Shown here: positions 25,899 to 33,242 of the stretch, piece by piece | Layout of the letters: the number at the start of each line of letters is the position of its first letter | Numbering within the stretch: the stretch's first letter is position 1 | DNA from: CAMLOF01 sp041913045 | Lineage (GTDB): Bacteria; Pseudomonadota; Gammaproteobacteria; Burkholderiales; Burkholderiaceae_C | NCBI GenBank assembly: GCA_041913045.1 | Contig: JAYSGB010000042.1 | Coordinates: 1-36,227 of the forward strand | Direction: 5' to 3' | DNA: 36,227 bases | Translations under genes and position numbers: made by a program | Notes under the pieces: generated by a model | Told to the model about the DNA's origin: nothing | Seen by the model: only the letters and a program-made list of their open reading frames with translations | The model's database searches: none

Positions 25899-27251
25899 TC
25901 AGTTCGAGAGCTGCCCGAACAGACCGGAGGTCTCTTCCATCTGACTGGTCAGCGACTGCAAGCGGCTGAACTGCGCCAGATAGCGCTCGTACGCGGCGTT
26001 GAACTGGTCGTCCAGGCGGGTCTGCCGCTGGGCCAGGGTCTTTTGCAAGGTCTGAACGGCATCCTGGCGGCGCTGGATCTGGCCGATAGAGGCGTTGAGC
26101 CAGGTGTCGACGGCGCGGTCCATGGCACCCAACAACCCGGAACTGCTCGACAGGCTGGCTGAGCCGAACACCTGGTCAAGCACATCGGGATTGGTGCTCA
26201 GCCGCTGTGCGAGCTTGCTGGCATCCAGGCTGAGTTGGCCCTGCCGGTCGGCGGACACCCCCAGATTCATGAGGCTAGTGCCGCCAAAGCTCTGGCGCAG
26301 GATGTCGTTCAGCCTGGATTTGAGCGACCGCACGCCTGCGTCGGTAGAGAAAATTCCGCGCTGGCTGGCCGACTCACCGGCTTTGGTGAGTTCGTCCAGC
26401 ACGGATTTCAAAGTGTTGAACGCCGTGACGAAATTATTGACGTTCTCGGCCGTGCCCGAGCTGTCAGAGGCGACGGTCAACGTCACGGCACTCTGCCCCG
26501 CGGTCATGGCCTGCTGGAGCGTCAGTTCCACACCGGAAATACCGGTGAAGGTATTGCTGGCCTGCTGCTGGCGCATGCCGGTGCCTTGCTCACCCAGCCA
26601 AATTACCGCGTCCTGCGCGGCCACCATCTGTCTGGGCGTGGACAGCGCGGTCTTGAGATCGCTGGCCGGCAGGCCGCTCACATCCAGGCTGATCTGGCCG
26701 CCTGCGCCGGTACTGCCTGCCGTGAGCATTAGCTGCGCCTGACCGTTGAGCGTGACGATACTAGCGGTGACCTTGCCCCCGTTGCCAGAAGCCAGGTTGA
26801 TCGCACGGGCAATCTCGGCCTGCGACAGGGTGCCGTCACCGTCCTGGTCGGCCGACACGAGATCCACGGTGAAACTCGATCCATCGGCCTGTTGAACCAC
26901 CAGCGGGCCGCCGCTGATGACGGGAACCGCCGGCAGGTCTTCGAACGCGACCTGGTGCGCACTGGCCAGTTGTTCCACGAAGAACGAATAGCTGCCCGCC
27001 TGCGCGGAGGCCGAAGCCTTGGCGACACCCACGGCGGTGTTGCTCAGCGTGGCCGTGTTCTGCAGCAGGCTCTTCTTGCCAGACAAGCTAGCCAGCGCCG
27101 CATTGAAGTTGGACAATGCCGTGCGCAGCTTCGTCAGAGCACTGGCCGTCGCGTCGGCCGTCTTGGTCTGCTGCGTGATCAGGCTTTGCGTGCCCTGGGT
27201 GTAAGCCGTGGCCAGTTGCGTGGCCCACGACGTCGGATTGATGTCAGCCAT
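25899..27251 (-). CDS. fliD: filament cap protein FliD (HAP2)
   Basis: Filament cap of 450 aa. The FliD N-terminal domain covers about residues 1-105 and the C-terminal domain about 220-430, ending with the conserved coiled helices (RRQDAVQTLQKTLAQRQTRL, DDQFNAAYERYLAQFSRLQS). An EF-hand-like DQDGDGTLSQAE occurs near residue 158. ATG 27251 follows GGAGG at 8 nt. Length matches E. coli FliD (468). It is the first gene of the operon carrying fliA, motAB and flgMN. Confidence 0.95.
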   Translation of the reverse strand: MADINPTSWATQLATAYTQGTQSLITQQTKTADATASALTKLRTALSNFNAALASLSGKKSLLQNTATLSNTAVGVAKASASAQAGSYSFFVEQLASAHQVAFEDLPAVPVISGGPLVVQQADGSSFTVDLVSADQDGDGTLSQAEIARAINLASGNGGKVTASIVTLNGQAQLMLTAGSTGAGGQISLDVSGLPASDLKTALSTPRQMVAAQDAVIWLGEQGTGMRQQQASNTFTGISGVELTLQQAMTAGQSAVTLTVASDSSGTAENVNNFVTAFNTLKSVLDELTKAGESASQRGIFSTDAGVRSLKSRLNDILRQSFGGTSLMNLGVSADRQGQLSLDASKLAQRLSTNPDVLDQVFGSASLSSSSGLLGAMDRAVDTWLNASIGQIQRRQDAVQTLQKTLAQRQTRLDDQFNAAYERYLAQFSRLQSLTSQMEETSGLFGQLSN

Positions 27252-27270
27252 GGTATTTTCCTCCGGTAAA

Positions 27271-27288
27271 CCGGGGACCCACCCCCGG
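27271..27288 (-). promoter_or_regulatory. GC hairpin in the fliD mRNA leader
   Basis: CCGGGG and CCCCGG form a 6-bp stem with a 6-nt loop, just before the GGAGG ribosome-binding site of fliD. A second, competing pairing CCGG-N4-CCGG reaches into the ribosome-binding site. The arrangement resembles the flagellin leader. Confidence 0.45.
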
Positions 27289-27301
27289 CTGTACGGCATA
27301 A

Positions 27302-27327
27302 GGCGACCCAAACCGGGCACAAATTAA
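27302..27327 (-). promoter_or_regulatory. possible sigma-28-like promoter of the fliD operon
   Basis: On the minus strand TTAATTTG (27327-27320) is followed after 12 nt by GTCGCC (27307-27302), mirroring the flagellin promoter motif (TTAAGTTT, 11 nt, GTCGCC). It lies in the 96-bp gap between fliJ and fliD, the only sizeable gap in that half of the locus. The match to the classical consensus is weak, so the call rests on the resemblance of the two. Confidence 0.4.
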
Positions 27328-27347
27328 GGAGCAGAGTCCACAAACCG

Positions 27348-27782
27348 TCATCGCTGCCCCCTCAGCCACACCTGCGAAGCCTGTTCATCCTGCTGCTTCT
27401 GGGCACGCAAGGCCTGGTCTGCCGCCAAGCTCTGGTGACGGCGGCGCAGCAACTGGTCGAGCGCCTCGTGGCGCTGCGTGGCGGTCACCAGCGCGCGCTG
27501 CGTCGCGGCCATCTTCGCCTCGTGCTGGCCCAGCTGCTCCCTGTGGCTCTGCGCTAGACCGATCACGGCCTGCTTGTAGTTGGCACAGTTCATCGACAGG
27601 GCCATCTGCTGCGCGCCGCTGGGCCCGCTCTGCTCGTACAGGCGCTCCAGACGTTCCAGATTGGTGCGGTAACGCTCCCGCACGGCCTGCTGGCGAGCCA
27701 GTTCGACGCCCAGACGTTCCTGTTCCCGGGCGCGCTGCGACACAACGTGTCCCAGGGCATGGAGTTGTTGAGGTGTCTTCAT
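27348..27782 (-). CDS. fliJ: flagellar export protein FliJ
   Basis: Export-apparatus chaperone-escort of 144 aa forming one long antiparallel coiled coil (heptad-like Leu, Gln and Arg pattern throughout; QREQ-type repeats). It couples the FliI ATPase to FlhA. ATG 27782 overlaps the fliI stop as ATGA. Length matches the family (about 147 aa). Confidence 0.88.
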   Translation of the reverse strand: MKTPQQLHALGHVVSQRAREQERLGVELARQQAVRERYRTNLERLERLYEQSGPSGAQQMALSMNCANYKQAVIGLAQSHREQLGQHEAKMAATQRALVTATQRHEALDQLLRRRHQSLAADQALRAQKQQDEQASQVWLRGQR

Positions 27783-29089
27783 GCACGCAGCCCCTCAAGG
27801 CGGTTTAGACATTCGGCCAGGGGTGCCGGCTCGTGAACGCCCTGGTGCAGGTAACCCTCGATACTCGGGTACAACTCCACCGCGCGGTCTGTCTGCGGAT
27901 CTGCGCCGGGAACATACGCCCCCAGGGGCAGCAGTTCGCGAACCTGGTTGTAGCGGGCCAGCAACGCCTTGACAGTCCGCGCTGCCTGTTGGTGCGAGGC
28001 CTCCGTCACAAGCGACATACAGCGGCTGATGGAGGCCCCGACGTCGATGGCGGGATAGTGCCCGCGCTCTGCCAGCGCACGCGACATGACGATGTGGCCG
28101 TCAAGAATGGCCCGGGCCGTGTCCACCACCGGGTCCTGCTGGTCGTCGCCCTCGGCCAGCACCGTGTAGATGGCGCTCATGCTCCCCTGGCTGTGCTCGC
28201 CGTTGCCCGCGCTTTCCACCAGCTGCGGCAGCAGGCTGAATACCGATGGCGGGTAGCCGCGCGTAGCCGGCGGCTCGCCCAGGGCCAGAGCCACCTCGCG
28301 CTGCGCCATGGCAAAACGGGTGAGCGAATCCACCAGCAACAGCACGTGCAGCCCCTGGTCGCGGAAATGCGCTGCCAGGGTATGGCACAGCTCGGTGGCG
28401 CGCAAACGCATCAGTGGGGATTCGTCCGCGGGGGCCACCACCACGATGGAACGGCGCAGGCCGGCCTCGCCCAGGGACAGGTCGATGAACTCCCTCACCT
28501 CGCGGCCCCGCTCGCCGATCAGGCCGACGATCACGACATCGGCCACGGTCTGCCGGGTGATCAGCCCCAGCAACACGCTCTTGCCCACGCCGCTGCCAGC
28601 CATGAGGCCGACACGCTGGCCCCGGCCCAGCGTGAGCAAGCCATTGATGACGCGAACCCCCACGTCCAGCGGCTCGTGCACGGGCTGCTTGCGCAGGGGG
28701 TTGACTTTGGGTGGCTCCACGTCCAGGAGTTGCTCGCCACCCAGGCGGCCCTTGCCGTCCACCGGCTCGCCGAGCCCGTTGACGATGCGCCCCAGCCACG
28801 AAGGGCCGACCATGAGCCCGCTGCCACGCGGCACGGGCAGCACACGCGCCCCGGCGGACAGGCCTTCGGTCTGCTTGAACGGCATGACAAAGGAAACGTC
28901 TTCACGAAAACCCACGACCTGAGCCTCGACCCACTGGCCATGGGCGGTTTCGACGTTGCAGCGCTGCCCCGTATGCAACGGGCAGCCTCTGACCTGCAGC
29001 AGCAACCCTGACGCGCCGACCAGGCGCCCGGTGGGCGTGGCCACGGGCACCTCGTCGAGTTCAAGCTTGCGGATGAGGTCAGTGATCAC
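27779..29089 (-). CDS. fliI: flagellum-specific export ATPase FliI
   Basis: F1-like hexameric ATPase of 436 aa. Walker A is GSGVGKS at 165-171, Walker B lies in HVLLLVDSLTRFAMAQRE, and the segment GERGREVREFIDLSLG is typical. It unfolds or loads export cargo at the FlhA/FlhB gate with FliH and FliJ. The start is GTG 29089, forming a GTGA overlap with the fliH stop. Confidence 0.97.
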   Translation of the reverse strand: MITDLIRKLELDEVPVATPTGRLVGASGLLLQVRGCPLHTGQRCNVETAHGQWVEAQVVGFREDVSFVMPFKQTEGLSAGARVLPVPRGSGLMVGPSWLGRIVNGLGEPVDGKGRLGGEQLLDVEPPKVNPLRKQPVHEPLDVGVRVINGLLTLGRGQRVGLMAGSGVGKSVLLGLITRQTVADVVIVGLIGERGREVREFIDLSLGEAGLRRSIVVVAPADESPLMRLRATELCHTLAAHFRDQGLHVLLLVDSLTRFAMAQREVALALGEPPATRGYPPSVFSLLPQLVESAGNGEHSQGSMSAIYTVLAEGDDQQDPVVDTARAILDGHIVMSRALAERGHYPAIDVGASISRCMSLVTEASHQQAARTVKALLARYNQVRELLPLGAYVPGADPQTDRAVELYPSIEGYLHQGVHEPAPLAECLNRLEGLRA

Positions 29090-29814
29090 TGCTCGACCCC
29101 TTCGCTTTGCGCCGTGTCCACACCAATGGTTTCGCCTTCAGGCTCGTCACCCAGGACCTGGGCTTCAATCTGATCGATGCAGGCCTGCAAACGCTGGCGG
29201 CAACCGGCATCGGCCTCCTGCCCGCCACTCTTGACACGGCATTCACCGGCCTCCAGGCGCGGATCGGCCACCAGGTTCCACATCTGTGCACGCTGCGGAT
29301 CGAGGTCAAGAACCCGCTCCAGGTCAAGCGGATTAAACAGCACCTCGACCTTGCCGTTCGCAGGAGGCATCCCCGACAGGGTCTCCTCGACCAGCGTCAC
29401 CAGCTGCTTGGGCTGCAGGGCGAGTTCGCAACGGATCACCTGCCGCGACACCTTGGCCACCAGGTCCACCAGTTCGCGTCGCATGGCGGACTGGTAGTCG
29501 TCGTGCAGCTTGCGCAGGCTGGTCAAGGCCTTGTCGACGGGAACAGCCAGGCCGGCGAATTTGGCCATGGCCTCGGCACGCCCGTCTTCTCGGCCCAGTT
29601 CCAGACCCTTGCGGCGCCCCTCGGCCAGACCGTCCTGCCGGCCCTGCTCCAGCCCACTGGCGTAACCTTCGTCGAAACCGCGGGCCTGTCCCTGTTCATA
29701 GCCTTCCTGCCAGCCGGTACTGGCATCCTGCACGGCAGCGCCGTCGAGCTGCGCGGACTGCATGCCCTGGGCGCGGGACAGGTTGGGAAAACGGTGGGGG
29801 CGGAAGTACTTCAT
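29086..29814 (-). CDS. fliH: flagellar export regulator FliH
   Basis: Stator-like partner of FliI, 242 aa. Residues of about 50-90 contain GxxxG-type repeats (GYEQGQARGFDEGYASGLEQ, GRQDGLAEGRRKGLELG), the hallmark of the FliH central helix. The C-terminal domain resembles the F1 delta subunit. ATG 29814 overlaps the fliG stop as ATGA. It links FliI to FliN at the C-ring. Confidence 0.93.
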   Translation of the reverse strand: MKYFRPHRFPNLSRAQGMQSAQLDGAAVQDASTGWQEGYEQGQARGFDEGYASGLEQGRQDGLAEGRRKGLELGREDGRAEAMAKFAGLAVPVDKALTSLRKLHDDYQSAMRRELVDLVAKVSRQVIRCELALQPKQLVTLVEETLSGMPPANGKVEVLFNPLDLERVLDLDPQRAQMWNLVADPRLEAGECRVKSGGQEADAGCRQRLQACIDQIEAQVLGDEPEGETIGVDTAQSEGVEQ

Positions 29815-30839
29815 TCGACCACCGCCTCGGCAAAGAGCTGAATCTCGATCTCGCCCGCGTCGGCGAGGTTCTTGACTTCGTTCATGATGGCTTCGCGGGC
29901 CTGCTCGACCCGGCTCATGGGCACCGGCCCTGTGCGGCGCATCGTGTCCTCGAAACCCTGCGCCTGACGGCGCGGCATGGCCTGCAGGATCGCGCGGCGC
30001 AGCTCCGGCTCGGCCCCTTTGAGAGCCACGGCCCAAAGCTCCAGTGGCACTTCTTCGATGATGCGGGTGATGACAGCCTCGTTCTGGCGCGACAGGATGT
30101 AGAAGTCGTACATGCTCCGCTCGATCTGGGAGACGATCTCCGGATCGCGCGAGCGCATCTGGGCCACCACTTCCTGGCGGTTCCCCGGCAGGCGGTTGAG
30201 GATCTCGGCCGCCTGCTTGACGCCTTCCACGGCTGCGCTCTGGGTATCCAGGCTCTCCAGGCAGCTCTCTACCAGTCCCTCCAGCTCGATCAACAGATCG
30301 TGGTCGACACTGTCCAGGCGGGCAACCTGCGTGAGCACCTGGTCCCGCCCCTCCGGAGGCAAGGCATCGGTCACAGCACTCGCCAGGGTCGGCGGCAGGA
30401 ACGCCAGGAACACGGCCTGCATGTGAACGTGCTCCCGGCTGATGCGATCAGCCACCCATTTGGGTGAAGCCCATTGCAAGCGGGCCATCTTCGGTCGGAT
30501 GGCGTCGCCATAGATGCTGTTGAGCACGCTGTTGGCGATGTTCGAGCCCAGGGCGAGATCGAGCGCATTCTTCAGGTATGCCCGCGACGCGCCGTGCACA
30601 CCGCTTTGCTGGCGATAGTCGTCGAAGAAGCGTTGCAAGGCGGTGCGGACCTCGCCGACCTTGATACCGCTCAAGCGCGACATCACCTGGGTCACGGCCA
30701 GCAGTTCCTCGCGCGACAGGCAGCGCAGAACATCGGCCGCGGCCTTCTCGCCCATGCTCAGCAGCACGATGGCGGCCAACTCCAGCTGGCTGGGTTCATC
30801 GCCTTCTGCGGCGGGATTGAGATCAGTGTTCTGCGCCAT
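29811..30839 (-). CDS. fliG: flagellar motor switch protein FliG, altered charged residues
   Basis: Rotor protein of 342 aa linking FliF, FliM and the stator. The N-terminal domain (LAAIVLLSMGEKAAADVLRC) and C-terminal torque domain (VALKGAEPELRRAILQAMPR) are clear. Against the E. coli torque residues, K264, R281 and D288 are kept (here K274, R291, D298), but D289 is Thr299 and R297 is Pro307. ATG 30839 overlaps fliF by 17 nt. Confidence 0.96.
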   Translation of the reverse strand: MAQNTDLNPAAEGDEPSQLELAAIVLLSMGEKAAADVLRCLSREELLAVTQVMSRLSGIKVGEVRTALQRFFDDYRQQSGVHGASRAYLKNALDLALGSNIANSVLNSIYGDAIRPKMARLQWASPKWVADRISREHVHMQAVFLAFLPPTLASAVTDALPPEGRDQVLTQVARLDSVDHDLLIELEGLVESCLESLDTQSAAVEGVKQAAEILNRLPGNRQEVVAQMRSRDPEIVSQIERSMYDFYILSRQNEAVITRIIEEVPLELWAVALKGAEPELRRAILQAMPRRQAQGFEDTMRRTGPVPMSRVEQAREAIMNEVKNLADAGEIEIQLFAEAVVE

Positions 30840-32505
30840 TTTTCTGCACCCACTGTTTGACAACCTCCGCCACGCGCTCCGGCTCCTTGCCCGCCAGCAC
30901 GCGCAGGTGGTTCACCAGCACATCCACAGGCGAGCCGGGTGGCGGCAAGTCGTAGTCCTCCAGCAGCGGCACCACGGGCATGCCGCGCTCGTCGGCCTGC
31001 TGGCCACCGGGGGCCATCGCCGGTTCCGGCAATGCCTTTTGCGTGAGCATGTCGGGCTCCGGCGCGGCAGGCAATTCCTGCAGCTCCGCCAGTTCAGCCT
31101 GATTCGGCTTGTCCACGGCCTGCTTAAGGATCCGCAAAGCTGGCCGCGCCACCAGCAGGTAGGCCAGCAGCGCTGCCAGCGCGTAGGCGGCCCAGGTGGC
31201 CATGTCGGTCACGTTCTCGCGCTCGCGCCACCAAGGCGCCGGCTCGGCCCTGGAAGGAAACGGCATGGCCGAAACAACCAGCTTATCGCCTCGTGCCTCG
31301 TCGATGCCCAGACCGCCGCGCAGCAGGTTTTCCATACGCGTCAGGTCTTCAGCCGTCCAGCCGCCCTGGCCTGCGGGTGCCACGGCGTGGTTCAAGGCCA
31401 CCGCCACGTTCTGCTTGCGCAGCTGGCCCCGACCACGCTGGATGGTGGTGACGCTGCGGTCGTAGGCGTATTGGCGGGTGGTGGCGCTGCGCTGCGCGGT
31501 GTTGCCCTCCTCGGCACCGGGCGCCTTGTCGGGCACGGCCACCGGCCGGTTGCTCAGGGAGCCGGGCACGCCCAGCGCCAGCCGGTCACGGTCAAGCTCC
31601 TCGCGCATCGCCTCGTTGGTGATCTTGGGCGCGTCTCCATAACGCTCATGGGTTTCCTGCACGCGGTCGTTGTCCACCTCGACGGTGACGCTGACCTGGA
31701 AATTCCCATCGCCCAGCAGGGGGGCCAGCAGGGCCTGCGCATTGCGCCGGACTTCCTCCTGCATGCGATGAGCGGCTTCGTTACCAATGCTACCCACCTC
31801 GAACCCGTCGGTCAGGTCGACACGGGCAGACAGCAGGTTGCCCGATTGGTCCACCACGCTAACACGTTTGGCGTCGAGGTTGGCCACACTGCCGGCAACC
31901 AGGTTGATGATCGCGGCGATCTGTTCCGCGCCCAGAGTGCGGCCAGGGTGCAGGGTCAAGGCAACGGACGCCGAACTCTTGTCCGTGGAGCTGGCAACGA
32001 ACGATGAGGAGCGTGCGATCGACAGGTGCACGCGCGCCTGGCTGACAGGCTCCAGAGCCATGATGCTCTGGGCCAGTTCGCCCTCCAGGCCCCGTCGAAA
32101 GCGGACATCCTGCACGAACTGGCTGACACCCAGCGGGTCGTTGCGGTCAACCAGTTCCAGCCCCTGAGGCAGCTTGGCCACCACGCCCTTTGCGGCCAGC
32201 AGCATGCGCACCCGGCCGAGCTGCTCGTCACGCACCAGCACCTGCCCACTGTCGGGGTGGAGCCGGTAGGCAATGCTCTCGCCATCCAGCACGGCCAGCA
32301 TCTCTGCGGTGGGCACGTTTTCCCGGGCGCCGAAAACCGGCTTGTAGGCTGACTGGCTGTTCCACAGGAACATCATGGTCACCGCAGTCAGGCCGATGGC
32401 CAGCACGACTACCGGGAGCAGGGGCTTGAGCGCCTGCGGCCGGAACCAGCGGGCCCAGCCAGACTTGGGTTGCCACTGGAGCATGCGAGGTTTGAGCGTG
32501 TTCAT
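30823..32505 (-). CDS. fliF: flagellar MS-ring protein FliF
   Basis: MS-ring subunit of 560 aa. First membrane helix about 29-50 (LLPVVVLAIGLTAVTMMFLW), periplasmic YscJ-type ring domain (FQDVRF-like segment VSQFVQDVRFRRGLEGELAQ, LSIARSSSF), second helix about 430-450 (WAAYALAALLAYLLVARPAL), and a C-terminal FliG-binding tail. ATG 32505 is preferred over a TTG at 32508. It starts the ring that templates the whole basal body. Confidence 0.97.
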   Translation of the reverse strand: MNTLKPRMLQWQPKSGWARWFRPQALKPLLPVVVLAIGLTAVTMMFLWNSQSAYKPVFGARENVPTAEMLAVLDGESIAYRLHPDSGQVLVRDEQLGRVRMLLAAKGVVAKLPQGLELVDRNDPLGVSQFVQDVRFRRGLEGELAQSIMALEPVSQARVHLSIARSSSFVASSTDKSSASVALTLHPGRTLGAEQIAAIINLVAGSVANLDAKRVSVVDQSGNLLSARVDLTDGFEVGSIGNEAAHRMQEEVRRNAQALLAPLLGDGNFQVSVTVEVDNDRVQETHERYGDAPKITNEAMREELDRDRLALGVPGSLSNRPVAVPDKAPGAEEGNTAQRSATTRQYAYDRSVTTIQRGRGQLRKQNVAVALNHAVAPAGQGGWTAEDLTRMENLLRGGLGIDEARGDKLVVSAMPFPSRAEPAPWWRERENVTDMATWAAYALAALLAYLLVARPALRILKQAVDKPNQAELAELQELPAAPEPDMLTQKALPEPAMAPGGQQADERGMPVVPLLEDYDLPPPGSPVDVLVNHLRVLAGKEPERVAEVVKQWVQKNGAEH

Positions 32506-32527
32506 CAAGGTAAGGCTTCCCCGGGGC

Positions 32528-32848
32528 TCACAGCTGCAGCTTGATGAGCTCGTCGACCGCGCCCACCACCTTGTTGCGCACCTGCATCAGCATGGAAAAT
32601 GAGAGGCTGGCCTGCTGGCTGCTGAGCATGGCGCCCACAAGATCGTCGCTTTCACCGCGCTCGACCGCTGCCATACGGTCACCGGCCTGCTTGCCCTGGT
32701 CGTCCACGGAAAGCACCATGGCACCCATGTGCTCGGCAAAAGACATGGCGGGTCCTTGATCAGCGGCAGGCGGCGCAATCACAGGCTCGATGGACGCCTG
32801 CATCTGCGCCAGGCTGGCCTGGATCTGGACCAACATCGGAGAAGACAT
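32528..32848 (-). CDS. fliE: hook-basal body complex protein FliE
   Basis: MS-ring to rod adaptor of 106 aa. The C-terminal half GAMLSSQQASLSFSMLMQVR with NKVVGAVDELIKLQL is the FliE signature. ATG 32848 has the ribosome-binding sequence AAAGAGG 7 nt upstream. That sequence lies inside an 11-bp inverted repeat. First gene of the fliEFGHIJ operon. Confidence 0.95.
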   Translation of the reverse strand: MSSPMLVQIQASLAQMQASIEPVIAPPAADQGPAMSFAEHMGAMVLSVDDQGKQAGDRMAAVERGESDDLVGAMLSSQQASLSFSMLMQVRNKVVGAVDELIKLQL

Positions 32849-32855
32849 GCTCTAA

Positions 32856-32922
32856 CCTCTTTCTGCGTGACAGCCGCAGGGGCACGGGTGAAAGGAAACC
32901 GGCACACCGCAGCAGAAAGAGG
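32856..32922 (-). promoter_or_regulatory. inverted repeat that can hide the fliE ribosome-binding site
   Basis: CCTCTTTCTGC at 32856-32866 and GCAGAAAGAGG at 32912-32922 are perfect 11-bp inverted repeats with a 45-nt spacer. In the fliE mRNA the 3' arm (GCAGAAAGAGG) contains the Shine-Dalgarno sequence, so pairing with the 5' arm would occlude it. Spacing to ATG is 7 nt. Confidence 0.65.
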
Positions 32923-32942
32923 AGGAGACAAAGCGAGATTAC

Positions 32943-32961
32943 TGTGCACTCAATATGCACA
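32943..32961. repeat. operator-like dyad upstream of fliE
   Basis: TGTGCA (32943-32948) and TGCACA (32956-32961) are perfect 6-bp inverted repeats with a 7-bp spacer, a plausible dimeric regulator site about 95 bp upstream of the fliE start. The regulator is unknown. Confidence 0.35.
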
Positions 32962-33242
32962 CTGACCCTTGACAGCAAGGAAGCCCTCCAAGGCATTGGA
33001 GACATCCTTACCGGCAACCCCGCTATCGTGGCCTGCCAGGAGGACAGACTTTAGACCGGAGGCTTTGCGACCCTGCCTTTCGCGCAGGTGTGCCAAACAG
33101 TAAGTTGCAAATTGTAACAGTATCGATAACCCCGCATCAACTGACTACTTTCAACGATCCGGACAACGAAGAACTCGGAACACAAGTAACTGACTCATGC
33201 GTTAACAATACACGCATTCTGGCATTCGGAATCTGAGCAAAT

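Larger units (their letters stand above)
32849..33242. other. upstream region of the fliE operon, no gene
   Basis: About 390 bp without a convincing reading frame and lower in GC than the flagellar genes, especially toward the IS. It holds the ribosome-binding-site inverted repeat, the dyad TGTGCA-N7-TGCACA (32943-32961), and a TTGGCAC motif on the minus strand (33096-33090). No promoter can be assigned firmly. Confidence 0.6.

Noticed and set aside
33070..33096. TTGGCAC on the minus strand (33096-33090), a possible sigma-54 -24 element
   Set aside because: The next GC is 9 rather than 10 nt after GG and the -12 element does not match TTGCA, so I do not call a sigma-54 promoter.
33108..33130. 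Sigma-28-like TAAG...CGATAA on the plus strand near 33101-33130
   Set aside because: Spacing is about 2 nt too long and it would read toward the IS, where no flagellar gene lies.
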